A DNA stretch of 64,000 nucleotides, taken from assembly GCA_963854835.1 (NCBI GenBank), contig OY978525.1:5227501-5291500 (forward strand), given 5' to 3'. Under the pieces are notes generated by a model. It did no database searches and was not told the DNA's origin. It saw only the letters and a list, made by a program, of their open reading frames with translations. Both the position numbers and the translations under genes were made by a program. This DNA comes from Megamerina dolium. Taxonomy: Eukaryota > Arthropoda > Insecta > Diptera > Megamerinidae. Shown piece by piece: positions 37,607 to 48,779 of the stretch; the stretch's first letter is position 1; each line of letters begins with the position of its first letter.

Positions 37607-38385
37607 TATGGCATATGGGTAATAATTAATTTTGTATGCCTCTTTAGTGAGCGTTTGTGAGGCTATATTTCATTCTTGGTAAGATCTTACTATGTTTCAA
37701 TTACATTTGAAATTGATTATAGTAAAAATTTTGGTTTGGCAACTAATAAATTGCCGAAATAGTTGCCGATGTTTCCATACACAAATTGACCTAAAACTAC
37801 CATCTTCAAGCAGAAATATGTGCAATTTGCTTCTCAAGCAAGGGAAATATGACAGCTAACTAATGTCAGAAAGAAAAAAATCATAAAATTGACAAATTGT
37901 ATCAACAATTCTGTGTATGCTCAGAAACATCCATATATGAAATCGGCACTTTTTTAGTTGCCAATCGAATCTTTTGTGTCTAAAATTAGAATAACCCAAT
38001 ATTTGTCGCATTTTTAGTGCATTTGAAAAACACTGGCATCATTTTAGGCATTTTTTGCTTCCTGAAATTTTGAATGTAAATAGAGTAATTCAACGGATTA
38101 AAAACATGCCTAAAAGTATGCTAGATATTATGCCATACAAATAATTCATTCGAAGGGAAGAGATTATTCCCATGCGATTTTCGATAGATCTGACTGAAAT
38201 ATCAAGATATCTATTTTATCATATAGAAAATATATTTATTAAGTTCAAATAATTGTATATTTCTCAATGGAAACCCATATAAGTTACTACTCGTATATCT
38301 CCTAGAACCTTATGTTGAAAATAATAAATACAAAATTCAATAAATTTTATTCATATCACATATCCCAAATCTTTTTTCATTGCAG
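37607..38385 (+). other. Noncoding, end of the intron before the first pdm3 exon seen
   Basis: AT-rich. Ends with the acceptor TTTTTTCATTGCAG at 38385. Confidence 0.75.
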
Positions 38386-38863
38386 GATTTCGATAAAGAA
38401 ATAATCAGTCATAAAATACATTCACCCATTGATAGCAATAGCCTTCTTCATGGTGATCCACCACCTACAGCTGATTCACCAACAATCCATGCATTCGATA
38501 AAGAGCATGCGAAAGCATTAGAATTTTATAAAAATTTAGCCAAAGCTGCATCGTTGGTTAATCACAATGATCATTCGCATGATCATAATAATTCATCGCA
38601 TCCGGCATCACCTCGCCATACAGATGCTATGGACATCGATACAGATATTGCCAATGATCAACATGATGGAATTGGAGGAGTTGGTGGAGGTGGTGGTGTT
38701 GATAGTGCAGACGGTAATGGTTTATGTGATGTTGATGATGATGATGATCATCATATGATCGATGCAGATGAGGAAGAGCAACAACATGCACGCGATCGCA
38801 CAGCAAAAGCAACAACTTTAGCGGCAGCAGCTGCAGCAGCCCAAGCACATCTGAATGGAACTA
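38386..38863 (+). CDS. pdm3: pdm3-like POU gene, first exon visible in window
   Basis: This is an internal coding exon of a POU-domain transcription factor, assigned through the POU exon at 59101. It begins after a good acceptor (pyrimidine-rich run ending TTGCAG at 38385), reads in phase 0 with DFDKEIISHKIHSPIDS, and ends at the donor GTGAGT at 38864, leaving one base of a codon. The 159 residues include FDKEHAKALEFYKNLAKAAS (possibly helical), a His/Asp-rich stretch, a Gly run, an acidic run (DVDDDDDHHMIDADEEE) and an Ala run near the end. There is no credible start ATG, so an upstream exon must exist; it is not recognisable in the preceding 38 kb or lies outside the window. Reading past the donor adds about 35 residues to a stop at 38970, which I take to be intron. 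Confidence 0.85.
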
Positions 38864-39222
38864 GTGAGTACATATCGATATCCAATTTTAATCATACCAT
38901 GCACTCATACGCAGACGCACGCACCCTACACATTTTTACGCACGTAATCATAGACTTGAGTCCAGTTTGATGACGAACACCCTGTTGACTATTTTCAAAT
39001 TTACCCATTTCATTGGGTATTTCTCTTAAATTACTAACAACCAACCAAAAAATCGTACATACAGCGACACACTTCATTTAACTACATTGTAGAAACCATA
39101 AAATATTTACTAATTTCTGGTAACTTGTTTCATTTTTATTCTATCAAACCACAAACTGCACATCATCATCATCGCCATCATTATCACAATCATCATCCGC
39201 GCAATGCATCCGTATTCGACAG
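38864..39222 (+). other. pdm3 intron, 359 bp
   Basis: The donor is GTGAGT at 38864 and the acceptor is CAG ending at 39222. The acceptor was chosen because only it joins the one base left by the previous exon to the downstream open frame, making an ATG codon at the junction. There is no ordinary pyrimidine tract. The 60 bases before the acceptor are mostly CAT repeats. An in-frame ATG at 39204 lies just upstream of the acceptor. Confidence 0.7.
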
Positions 39223-39906
39223 TGCAAGACATGTTAAATTTACAAAAGTTACAAAATTTAGCCAAACTTCAACATCATCATCATCAGCACCACCAGCAGC
39301 ATCAACAACAACAGCAACAACAACAGACACTAAATAATCATGTACCACCCGCTGCAGCAGCGGCATTAGCAAGTCTTCAGGGATTAGCAGCTGGTATAAC
39401 AGCTTCAGCAGCGGCTGCATTAAATTCACCATTAAATTTGACGGTGAGCTCAGCTGCGGGCGATTTAGTCAGTGCGCTGACACCAAATGTGCCATCATCT
39501 TGTTCACCCAGCCAAATTGCTGCAGCCGTATTGGCCGCATCGCCGCACTCTTCAAATATTCTAGCCAATAATCTTGGTGCTAATATTCGTGGAACCTCTC
39601 ATGCTGCCGCCGCCAACTCACAGGATAACCCTGGACACACATCACCACACGGTTCGAACGGCTCGAATTCAAATTCCTCAGTGCCGACATCAGCAACAGC
39701 TGCTGCGGCGGCAGCTGCCTCTCAGACGCATTCGGGCAGCAGTACTCTAGCTAATGTACTGAGCTCGGCGACCGCAGCCACGGCATCTCCACCACCCAGC
39801 ATTCAAACGCAGTCGTCGAGCTCGCAAATGCCACAACTAATCTTGGCATCGGGACAACTGGTTCAAGGCGTACAGGGCGCTCAGTTGCTGATACCAACAG
39901 CACAAG
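39223..39906 (+). CDS. pdm3: pdm3-like POU gene, His/Gln/Ala-rich exon
   Basis: This exon continues the frame across the 359-bp intron and stays open for 684 bases to the donor GTAGGT at 39907, leaving one base of the next codon. It starts QDMLNLQKLQNLAKLQ, followed by a mixed His/Gln tract (about 39262-39330), Ala-rich segments (VPPAAAAALASLQGLAAG; ATAAAAAAASQ) and a Ser/Thr/Pro-rich part. It ends with a hydrophobic Gln-containing stretch, MPQLILASGQLVQGVQGAQL, of the kind common in transcription-factor activation regions. No folded domain is visible. The 5' boundary is inferred from frame continuity. An alternative first exon starting at the in-frame ATG 39204 cannot be excluded. Confidence 0.82.
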
Positions 39907-40394
39907 GTAGGTTTCTTCACTTTTGGTATATTCTTTCTGCCCCACGGTGTCGTAGTTCAGTTACTAGTGCATCGATCTTCCATGCATAATGTGATGCAAA
40001 TTGAAGTATGATTGAAATTTTTTTTATAGTGCTTTTATGTGGTCAAAGGAAATGCCGCATCAGAAGCCGCTTTTTCAATGTCATTATGCATCTCAGTTTT
40101 GGGTAGCAATGAAAGGGATCTACTTATAACCAACCAGTCCCGGACGGCAGAATTCTTTGAACAAATCTTTTACGGTAGCTTTATTGCAGAGCTCTTCCCA
40201 GAGCCGTTTCAAGGAAAGAAATTTGCAGTTCGAAGAAAAAAGTGCGTTAGAAATTAATCGAAGGGCTCAAGAGCTTGAACCCAATGCGCAACCACTGAGC
40301 TAAACCACCTATCAAGCTTTATGTATTAGCATAAATAAAATTAAAATATTTAAATCGCTTGCTTATTTCAATTCGTAATCTCTAAACTTTCCAG
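39907..40394 (+). other. pdm3 intron, 488 bp, holding a SINE-like copy
   Basis: The donor is GTAGGT at 39907. The acceptor is a pyrimidine stretch ending TTTCCAG at 40394. A minus-strand SINE-like copy (about 40040-40312) fills much of it. Confidence 0.8.
40040..40312 (-). mobile_element. Diverged tRNA-related SINE-like copy in pdm3 intron
   Basis: Read on the minus strand, it has a perfect A-box match (TAGCTCAGTGG, at 40292-40302) and a B-box-like GGTTCAAGCTC (40271-40281). The spacing between them is only about 21 bases instead of 43-44, so part of the tRNA-like head is deleted. The body shares patches with the copies at 48055 and 62786, such as the stretch matching 'ttctgccgttcggaaccggc'. 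It is more diverged than the others and may be a subfamily. Confidence 0.55.
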
Positions 40395-41982
40395 GGATTG
40401 CCGTTCAAACAATACTCACCATTCCTGTCAGTCCACAAATCAATACAAACGAGCAGTTTCTGCAAAACTTTGGCTCTTTTGCGTCATTCCAGCAGCAGCA
40501 GCAGCATCAACAGCAGCTGCTCGCGGCTCCACAGCTACCACCACCACTGGCTGCACTCCAACATGGGCCGACATTACCACAACTCGCTCAGACACCTACA
40601 AACCTGCTCAAACCGAATCTTTTTTCGAGTGGCGTGCAACAGCTGTTAGCTGCTTTACATCCGGAACTGTTTGCAGTGGCTGCAGCTAATCATCATCAGC
40701 AGCAACAACGCGAACTAAGTGCTCATCATTCTCATCTGCCAACACATCACGGGCATCATCACACTCACTCGTCGGATCTGCATCTGCCCTCCTTACACAC
40801 GTCTGACCGTTCTCCACCCCCCTCGCCGACAAGTGGCACAAAAGCAGCAGCTGCTGCTGCGGCTGCCGCAGCCGCTTTTCACCTGCAGCAACAATTGCAT
40901 ATGAAACAAGAGTCTCAACAGCGCATTCATCATCATCATCATCATCATTCTGCTGTCCATCATAGCCATCACGGTCATCATGGCCATGCGTTGCGACATC
41001 CGGAGGAATTATCTTCACCAAAGTTAGTGGACAGTAAGCCGCCTCCGCCGCCACCACCATCATCATCGGCATCAACATCAATGCATCATGCAGCATTGGA
41101 TGTAGCTGCTTCACCACCGCCAACCCATGCCCGCCACCACTACGCTTCATTGTCATCCGCCGGACATCACCATCGTAGTGGCAGTGGTGCCGGCCTGTCC
41201 TCACCGTCGCCACGTCCCTCATCCTCATCGTCTTGTTCGATGACTTTGCGAGAACGTGATGCATCGCAACAACATCTCAAACAGAGCCCGAATCAAGCGT
41301 CTGGCCCCTCAACCACTGCCGGCAGTGGTAGTGGTGCAGATGCTGTCGGCATAAATCTGAGTCATCATGAACGTGAACGACCGACACGTCGACGCTCCTC
41401 ATCACCAATACTGAATGCAGCTGGACAATTGAATGCAACTCAGATGGCTGGTCGTAACTCAGTCTCGTCAAGTTCGGCATTGGCAAATGCTGTTGCAAGT
41501 GCGGTAGCAACATCCTCTGCCTGTTCAATATCCGCTACAAGTGGTGGTCACCAGCATCAGCAACAACATGGTGCATCAAGTGCACCGTCGACAATATCAT
41601 CATCGACAGCCACAGCATTGTCTACGTCTTCGTCAACGACAACAAATAACGAAAGAGGCTATTCATCTCCTTTGGGTGGTGGCGGAGCTGGTGGTTCATT
41701 GTTTCGAACTCATTCGCCGCCACTACCGCCATCATCAAACACAACGATACACTTACAGCAGCAGCAGCAGCAGCATCACCATCATCATAATCATCATCAC
41801 CATCACCAGCAGCAACAACGCGAAAGAGAACAGCTTGTTCACAATCTGGGTTCGCCGCATGAACGTGATTTTCTCGGTAATGGCATTGTTGGTGTTGGTG
41901 CGACTATTGGCGTTCCATCAAGTGGTGGAGGAGCCTCCGGTGCTACTTCATCAACAACCAACGTACTTAGTAGTATCAATAG
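40395..41982 (+). CDS. pdm3: pdm3-like POU gene, large low-complexity exon
   Basis: This 1588-base open exon starts after TTTCCAG. The base carried over plus GG makes Gly, then IAVQTILTIPVSPQINTNEQ follows. It ends at donor GTAAGT (41983), leaving two bases of an Arg codon. Visible features are a conserved-looking start (QFLQNFGSFASF; NLFSSGVQQLLAALHPELFA), a polyGln run near 40489, Ala11 (40844-40876), His8 (40927-40950), polyPro (about 41041-41060), long Ser/Thr-rich stretches, and a Gln8/polyHis block (about 41757-41820). There is no DNA-binding domain here. The homopolymer tracts use pure CAG/CAT/GCN codons, so their lengths are likely to vary between alleles. The start at 40395 rests on frame continuity and the strong acceptor. 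Confidence 0.87.
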
Positions 41983-42266
41983 GTAAGTTTATTTCTTTTT
42001 CCCCTATTTGCTGTTGTGAAGTTTCAATTTGCTTGATGGGCAGTTGTTTGAATTTATTGGTGGGTGATATACACGTGGCTATTGATATGTACGAAAGCTT
42101 TCAATATCGATTGATGCTTCATGTGGTCGAATGTATTGTACATAGATATACAGATACTTATATTAAAGTGATGCAACCTTGATTGACAGCATTCTATTGT
42201 ACTTAAGTATTTGCCTTCGAGTCTAATTTAAACTGAGATTGCATTTGTTTGTACTTTTCATTGCAG
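41983..42266 (+). other. pdm3 intron, 284 bp
   Basis: The donor is GTAAGT at 41983 and the acceptor is a T-rich run ending TTGCAG at 42266. Both fit consensus and preserve the frame. Nothing else is recognisable inside. Confidence 0.85.
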
Positions 42267-42616
42267 ACTCAGCTCCTCCAACGGTGAGTTGTCTATAACA
42301 AAATCGCATGGACCACCAACGTCAACATTGACACGTGCCACATCATCGTCACCAACCTCACCGGGACCAACATCAACCTCAACTGGTGCATCGTCATCGT
42401 CACACCATCAACATCATCCCGCTCATCATCCGCATCATCCGTTGCATTCGATGAAATTGAGTCCGACCACAAGTTCCGCGTTGCAACAACATCAAAGGGA
42501 GCGTGACCGTGATCGCTTGAGCGAACAACAGCAGCTGCCACCACCATCGCATTTATCACCGAACGGCACCGAAGGCTCTGTGGGCGGTACTCACGATCTG
42601 CTTATGGATTCACCGA
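42267..42616 (+). CDS. pdm3: pdm3-like POU gene, linker exon before POU domain
   Basis: This 350-base exon completes the split Arg codon, then reads LSSSNGELSITKSHGPPTST. A Ser/Thr/Pro-rich stretch, a His-rich segment (SSSSHHQHHPAHHPHHPLH), a charged QRERDRDRLSEQQQ piece and GGTHDLLMDSP follow. Two overlapping donors exist. GTGAGT at 42617 leaves one base and joins the POU exon in frame, giving ...MDSPNEPTINQ. GTAAAG at 42621 would cause a stop soon after the junction. I therefore end the exon at 42616. Without splicing, translation stops at 42624. Confidence 0.88.
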
Positions 42617-43019
42617 GTGAGTAAAGATCGTTTTAATTCTCATTCGATATTCTTTTTTATAAAACCCACTTTAAGAATCTAGGGCACATGAGACCCCTAT
42701 AATAGTAGATAGGTAGAGGAAAGAGAAATTTCTCTCAAACTTGCACTGAAAATGATATAAAATTCGATAATAATTTTACTTGGCTTAGCTCGAAATTTCT
42801 ATTGAAATAGTTTTGGGTCGACTAACCAAGGCTTCGTTCCGGTTCTAATTGCATTTTTTCGAACAACAAATATAAAAAAGCTCCAATGATGAAGTAATAC
42901 TCAGCTTTGACTAGGTTGATATCAAATTCTAACAGGTACAGCCATTCCAATGGTGCCTAAGACAATTTAAATCCAAATTGAATTTTCTGCGGGTTGAAAT
43001 AATCTGATATTATATATAT

Positions 43020-43960
43020 TTGAGGTTTGGAGGTTTGGACCTCTATAAAATATCAATTTCATAAAATTGTCAACTTTTGTAGGGGAGTTTCCCTGAGGAG
43101 TGGAATGAGGGGAAATGTTATTAAATTAATAGGAGTCGATCATACTTTTCAGTACCCTAAGAGCGATTTCTTAGGCATTATGGGATTATTGTCCATTTTC
43201 ATGTGCTTTTAAGTTCATTTTGTAGGGGAGCTTCCGACAGAAGTAGAAATGGGGAAAAAGAATATTTAGAGAAAATTTTGGGTAATAAAAATATATAGGG
43301 AAGGTCATATTTCTGGATAATTATGGGGTTGCTAGTCGTTTTTCACGTGCTTTTAAGCTCATTTCATAAGGGAGCCTCCCTAGGGAGCAAAAATAGAAAG
43401 TAAGTAAATTCAGAAGAGATTTTAAGTATTAAACATTAATGATAATGATAATTAATAATAAATTGTATCTCTCTCGGCAGTGGAAGCCTTCAGAGTGAAA
43501 TTTTCAATAAAAATAACAATTATATTGAGGAAAACTAGCAAAATGAAGTAAAAGGGTCCGTCATAAATTTCACTGTTCCTTGGATAATTTCTTGCAAATT
43601 ATGGGGTTAATTGTTAATTTTCATGTTTTTACATTCATCTTGTAGGGAAGCTTCCGTAGTTTAGAACAAATTTTGAGTAATAAATATTTCAACTTTTTCG
43701 AGGTTTATTTTTTTGAGGATAGAGATGAAATGTGAGTTTAGCGAAATGTCATCTTAAGATAGAAGATCACTCCGTGAGTGATTCCTGGGAAATTATGGGG
43801 TTAAATGTCAATTTTCATGTGTTTTTAAGTTCATTTTGTAGAAAAGCTTCTGTAGTTTAGAAAAAATTTTGAGTAATTCATATTTCAATTTTTTGGAAGC
43901 TCATTTTTTTGAGGTAAGGGATGAAATGTGACTTTAGCGAAATGTAATCTCAACACGAAA
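43020..43960 (+). repeat. ~145-bp tandem repeat (plus orientation)
   Basis: Units marked by CATTTTGTAGGGGAGCTTCC at about 43074, 43218, 43363, 43637 and 43833 (spacing 144-145, then longer). Recurring parts are 'attatggggtt' and 'ttttcatgtgcttttaagtt'. It begins about 400 bases after the 42267-42616 exon. Confidence 0.75.
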
Positions 43961-44065
43961 GCGAACTAAAGGTTCTTGCTAAACTACTAGGAAAATACGA
44001 CAATTACTGACTAGTAGAACGACCGATTAATTGATCGAAGACAACGCAATGTGGTGCAATGCAAG

Positions 44066-44927
44066 TAAAGGGTGTTTTTTTTTTTGAGTGAAGCAGATTC
44101 CGATGAGGATAAAACGGTACAGCAGTTATCAGATCTGGTAACCTAAAAGTCATTTGTACTCAGTAAAGTTTGCAATTTCATAATGAAATGTTTGACACTG
44201 CAACAACGCTTGCATATCGATAATTTTATACAATGGTGAGACTCATTTTTGCCTCAATGGGAATGTAAACAACTAAAATTGCCGGACTTTGAGTGAAGAC
44301 AATCGACTAGAAATTCTTCACACACCATTATATCCATAAAAACTTAATGTTTGGTGCTATTTATGAGCTGGTGGAATCATTGCTCCATACTTCTTTAAAA
44401 AAGTAGCAGGCAACAATGTAACCTTCAATGGCGATCGTTACAAAGCCATAATAACTGATTATTTGATTCCCCAATTGTGTGGTATAAATATGGAAGAGCT
44501 GCGGTTCCAGTAAGATGGTACTACATGCCATATATCGAACTTAACAATTGATTTATTGAAGAAATATTGGGTGACAACATTATCTCTCGAAATGGACCGG
44601 CGAACTATGCTGCAAAATATTGTGATTTAACGCATCTAGACTATTTTTACTGGGGATATGTGAAAGAGCTAGTGTATGCTGATAAATCGGCAGGTTTGGA
44701 TGGTTTGCAAGCCAAGATTAGGCCCCAATTGCTTGAAAAAATAATCGAAAATTGGGTTTCAGGATTACGCCCCGTTCGAGCCACCCACGGCGGGCCGAAA
44801 TCATATTCAAACACTAATTGCATAAAATTATCTTTTCAATAATGCCAATTTTTAGTTCACAATATAATATTTTGTATTTTTTTCTTAAAATTTGAAAGTG
44901 CTTCACTCTAAAAAAAAATACCTTATA
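44066..44927 (+). mobile_element. Internally deleted mariner-family transposon
   Basis: 858-bp element bounded by TA (44066-44067 and 44926-44927). Its terminal inverted repeats are GGGTGTTTTTTTTTTTGAGT at the left and the reverse complement of GGTATTTTTTTTTAGAGTGA at the right. The interior encodes the degenerate C-terminal half of a transposase. Full elements of this family are about 1.3 kb, so part of the N-terminal coding region is missing. Confidence 0.82.
44200..44842 (+). pseudogene. Broken mariner-family transposase
   Basis: Frames read LWAGGIIAPYFFKKVAGNNV, then FQ-stop-DGTTCHISNLTIDLLKK, then NGPANYAAKYCDLTHLDYFY and WGYVKELVYADK. These match the DDE/D core around the second acidic residue (normally QDGAT, here preceded by a stop) and the CDLTxLDYFxWG third-acid motif. 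A frameshift lies near 44560. It cannot encode an active enzyme. Confidence 0.8.
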
Positions 44928-45080
44928 CTTGCTCAACAGCGTTTGCCTCTTCTTCAATAGAAGATGGACTGATCCCCTTAACGAAGCTATTGTAATGTTG
45001 GTTTGTAACTAAATACTGAGATCTGCTAGCTAGGGAATATGGCTGCAGAAAAGATCTTCAGGTCGTGGTGCTTTTTAGCC

Positions 45081-45121
<41 letters not shown>

Positions 45122-45190
45122 TAAATACTAGGAAAATGCGGACATTTCTCGGCTAACCGCTGCCTGTATTAAAGTAACCAACAGCTAACC
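44928..45190. repeat. Spacer with AAT triplet microsatellite
   Basis: A run of 13 AAT-type triplets at about 45082-45120 between two mariner-family elements. Confidence 0.85.
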
Positions 45191-46474
45191 AAAGTCTAGT
45201 AATTCATTATTTTTGCATTAAATTGAATTTTTTATTTAACATAGTTAGAATGATCCGATTTAGGTCAAATATGCACTGTTCTGTTCGATAATATGTTGCC
45301 ATTTTGAAGGTAATTTCATAATGCCACTCTCATAGAAATCCTCGTCCCTATTGGCAAAAAACTGGGACAGTCGATTTTCACAAGCTTCTCTTGAGGCAAA
45401 TTTTTCACAAGCAAAATCATTCGCCATAGACAGAAACAGATAGTAATCACTTGGTGCCAGGTGCGGACTATAAGGTGGATGCATAAGAACCTCCCCACCA
45501 AGCTAGCGGAGCTTCTAGCGAGTCACTATCGATGTGTGTGGCTTGGCGTTGTCCTGATGGAACACAATTCCTCGCCTATAGGCCAAAGCTGACCGCTTCT
45601 GGGCGATTACTTCCTTCAGACGGTCCAATTGTTGACAGTACAAGTCCAAATTAAGAGTTGGGCTGTAGGGGAGCAGGTCATGTTAGATGATTCCCTGCCA
45701 ATCCCACCAAACACATCAACCAAACACAAAACCTTCCTGACCGTCAATCCTGGCTTGGCCACCTTTTGCGCCGGCTCACCGCGATTCGACCACTACCGTT
45801 TTCACTTGACGTTGTCGTAAGTGACCCACTTTTCATCACCAGTAACCATCTGCCTCAGAAATGCATCGATTTTGTTGCGATTTAGCAGCGATTAGCAGAT
45901 GGAAATTCGATTCATCAGGTTTTTTTGCGTTAACTCTTGTGGCACCCATACATCGAGCTTCTTTTTGTATCCAGCTTATTTAAATGATTCCAAATGGTTT
46001 TTTGTGCAATGTTTAGCTCCAGGGCAATAGAAACAGTGCTTACATGACGGTCAGTTTCAACGATTTCCATTATTTTATCGATATTTTCGAGAATTAGCCT
46101 TCCAGAGCGTGGTACATCTTTGACATCAAAATTACCGGAACGGCATCGACGAAACCAAAATTGCACGTGATTGGCTGTTACAGTATCAGGACCATAAATA
46201 CTCTCACCATTCACATTTTCAGCCGTCTGGCTTGCGTTTTCTCCTTTATCGAAGAAAAACTGTAAAATATGGCATATTTTCTCTGTCCATTTTTGAAGCG
46301 TGCTCAAACAATACTGAGTTAAGCAATCACAAAACTGCCTGAAAGATTTATCTAGTACGAAATCCTATCTTTCTAACGCCATCTAGCGTAACCCGATCGC
46401 ACTTATACAACGCCAGATACAGATTACTAAAGCCATCTATTGGAAAAATAATGGATTACTTTTTACTACACCTT
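45190..46474 (-). mobile_element. Mariner element, full length but decayed
   Basis: About 1.28 kb, the usual mariner size. Imperfect inverted ends are AAAGTCTAGTAATTCATTAT at the left (about 45191) and the reverse complement of AATAATGGATTACTTTTTAC at the right (about 46447). The right end has about seven extra bases in its repeat. The transposase reads on the minus strand with several breaks. Confidence 0.82.
45240..46307 (-). pseudogene. Mariner transposase, frame-broken
   Basis: The N-terminal frame (46307-45930) starts MSTLQKWTEKICHILQFFFD and includes the helix-turn-helix region with VQFWFRRCRSGNFDVKDVPR and SIALELNIAQKTIWNHL. The C-terminal frame (45484-45260) has HPPYSPHLAPSDYYLF, which carries the third catalytic aspartate, and ends SKWQHIIEQNSAYL. 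The middle (about 45500-45930) is in other frames. The parts seen keep the normal order, so decay has been by small indels rather than large deletion. Confidence 0.88.
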
Positions 46475-48055
46475 ATAGTATCGGTCAACAGAGGGCATTT
46501 GATGGAGCGGATATGACGAGATTGGACGAAGAAAATGAAAAAAAAAATCATCCATCCGTTTCCTTTGAAAATGGTAAAATTTGAAAATTTCTACTAAAAT
46601 GATACAACTGATTAGTCCCGCATCTGTCAGATTTTAATTAGCCAATTTTGAATTGCCTAGGTCATGTTAATTTGAAATTATATAAAATATTACACCCTCG
46701 CACATATGCTCGAGGCAACAAAATAGCTCTCATAGTTGCTGAAATATTCTATACTCAACTCGAATGTCTTTGAGCTCGAGGATAACAACAATAATAACAC
46801 ACAATAAAGTGTTGAGTAAAGAAAAGCACAAATAAAATTGACACATACACTTTGTTGTTGTTGTTGTTGTTTTTTTTTTTTATAAAATATAAGCTAAGTA
46901 GTATTACATACATTCGAGTATTTGAATGGTGAGACAAAGTTACATGCATGTTACCATCAATTAGCAAGTAAATTATCCTCCAAAGGATATGTGCGTATGT
47001 GTTCGCTCGTATATATTGCTTCATAGCTGCTAGATGTCTCTTGTGTTATTGTATGTGAGTGAACGAGCATAAAGTTTATTTTCTTTTGCAAATAAGCCGC
47101 CACTATGACTTGTCTAACAAAAACAACCCTTTGAACTGTGTACGCTGGTTGCAAGGCATACTCTTACTCGAACCCTTTCCGTACGATATCTACCTACTAT
47201 CTACAGAGTTGTGATGCTCATTGTCTATATGAGGATATGCATAACGTTAATTTACGATTACACTTTCTTGTTCGTAGAAGAGTGACAGTAATCCTTGAAT
47301 GCATTTACCACCTCTTACTTGACTTGTACGTTCCTTTGGTTGGGCGCGCACACACACACACACACACACACATCATCAGATTGGTTGTTGAATGAACTTT
47401 GTTATTATCATTGTTGTGTTGTTGTTGTTGTTGTGCTTGTCAATTATGTATATTTCGAAATTATTAGATACAATTTGATTTTCATGATGTTCCTAGTGCA
47501 TACCAAACTCGAACTCATACATATACATCAATAGTTGTGCATTATACATTTACTTATCGTACTTACCTAAAGTCACTTGTCACTTTGGAGACAAAATCAT
47601 TTCTGAAGGCAACACAACAGTGCACAAAAACTGTTAACTAAGATTTCGGTTCCGAAAAGTTTTTCCGCAGAAATGCCAAAAAAAGCCACTCACTCAATCA
47701 GCATATAGTACACAGTAGAAGATAACTTTTTTGGAGCAGAAAATCAACTTTTACCATTCATAGCAGTTCGACAAGATGATGTGATTGGATTGTGGTTGGC
47801 TCTGCAGTTTAATTATGTGCACATATGAACACGAATGAATGTGTGTGTGTGCATAAATGGATGTGTGAATTCGTGAAATTATTAGCAAGAAACATATTTA
47901 TCTTTACTTTATTTATAAGTTACTTAAAACAGCAAAAGAATTATGAAAATTCACTGCCTAACTTATAAGCTGAATTAAGTTTCGGTTGGGTTAGGTCGCG
48001 AAATGGATGGAGTCCAATTTAAATTTTATTTAGATTTTAAAGGAAATTAAAAGAA
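46475..48055. other. Noncoding with TTG and CA runs
   Basis: A TTG run at about 46852-46870, a CA run at 47350-47372 and a TTG run near 47418-47432. No gene seen. Confidence 0.7.
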
Positions 48056-48419
48056 AACAAAAATAAATAAATATGTGGCACTTAAAGCCTCAAAGAGCTC
48101 TTTAGCCGAGCTTCCCTTCCATTACTGTTGTGCATGTTGAAGTCTGGACAGTATTAGAAGGGACCTACATATTTTAGCCGGTTCCGAATGGCAGAACTCT
48201 TATGGTATTACTTCTTCTAAGCGTTGTCACAGAGTTCTTTTAGAAGCTTTTCCATTGAGAATTGTTACTGGCGGAAGAATTGCCAATTACGTGCCGACAG
48301 GTGGATGCCGTTCGACAGAAAAATCTTTTCGATATGAAATTTGTTATGCTTCAGTCGGGGATTGAACCCACGACCTACAGATGAGAAGGCCAACACACTA
48401 ACCAATGAGCTACCTAAAA
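48055..48419 (-). mobile_element. SINE-like copy, nearly full length
   Basis: Minus strand. A box TAGCTCATTGG (48402-48412) and B box GGTTCAATCCC (48358-48368) are 44 bases apart, as in tRNA genes. A body of about 270 bases ends AAGTGCCACATATTTATTTA and an AT-rich tail. Its body aligns with 62786-63141 throughout. No clear flanking duplication was found. Confidence 0.82.
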
Positions 48420-48779
48420 TCGCTAACAGCCTTGAAGAAATTCAATAGCTCGGTGGTTTGTGCTGTGTTCTTCTCTGCACAAGATCTCCTGTTCGATTAT
48501 TTTGCAGCACTTTCGACGGGATAAACAAATTCGCAAAAATTTCTGATAGAAAAGATGCCATAGTTCATGGGTGGCTGAGTTGGCCTCTTGTGCATAATGT
48601 CTCCGTTTCGATTCTCTATTGCGTCTTTTCAGAATTTTTCTTCTAAACTAAAAGTGTCGTTCTTTTAATGATGACCAGCTGCAAGCCATCAATTGGTAAC
48701 TCATTCGATAGCACATGTAATTTTTACTTGGAAAAAACTTCTAAGAGAAGAGTTTTCCTTCTTCTTATTCTCATTCTTC

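Noticed and set aside
38380..38970. Treating the whole 196-codon frame as one gene with a TTG start
   Set aside because: The first codons lie in the splice acceptor and the last 35 lie past a consensus donor. The exon model joins in frame with four other exons.
40686..41264. 192-codon minus-strand open frame within the large pdm3 exon
   Set aside because: It is the antisense shadow of CAT/CAG-rich coding sequence (Met/Val/Asp-rich), without start context or domains.
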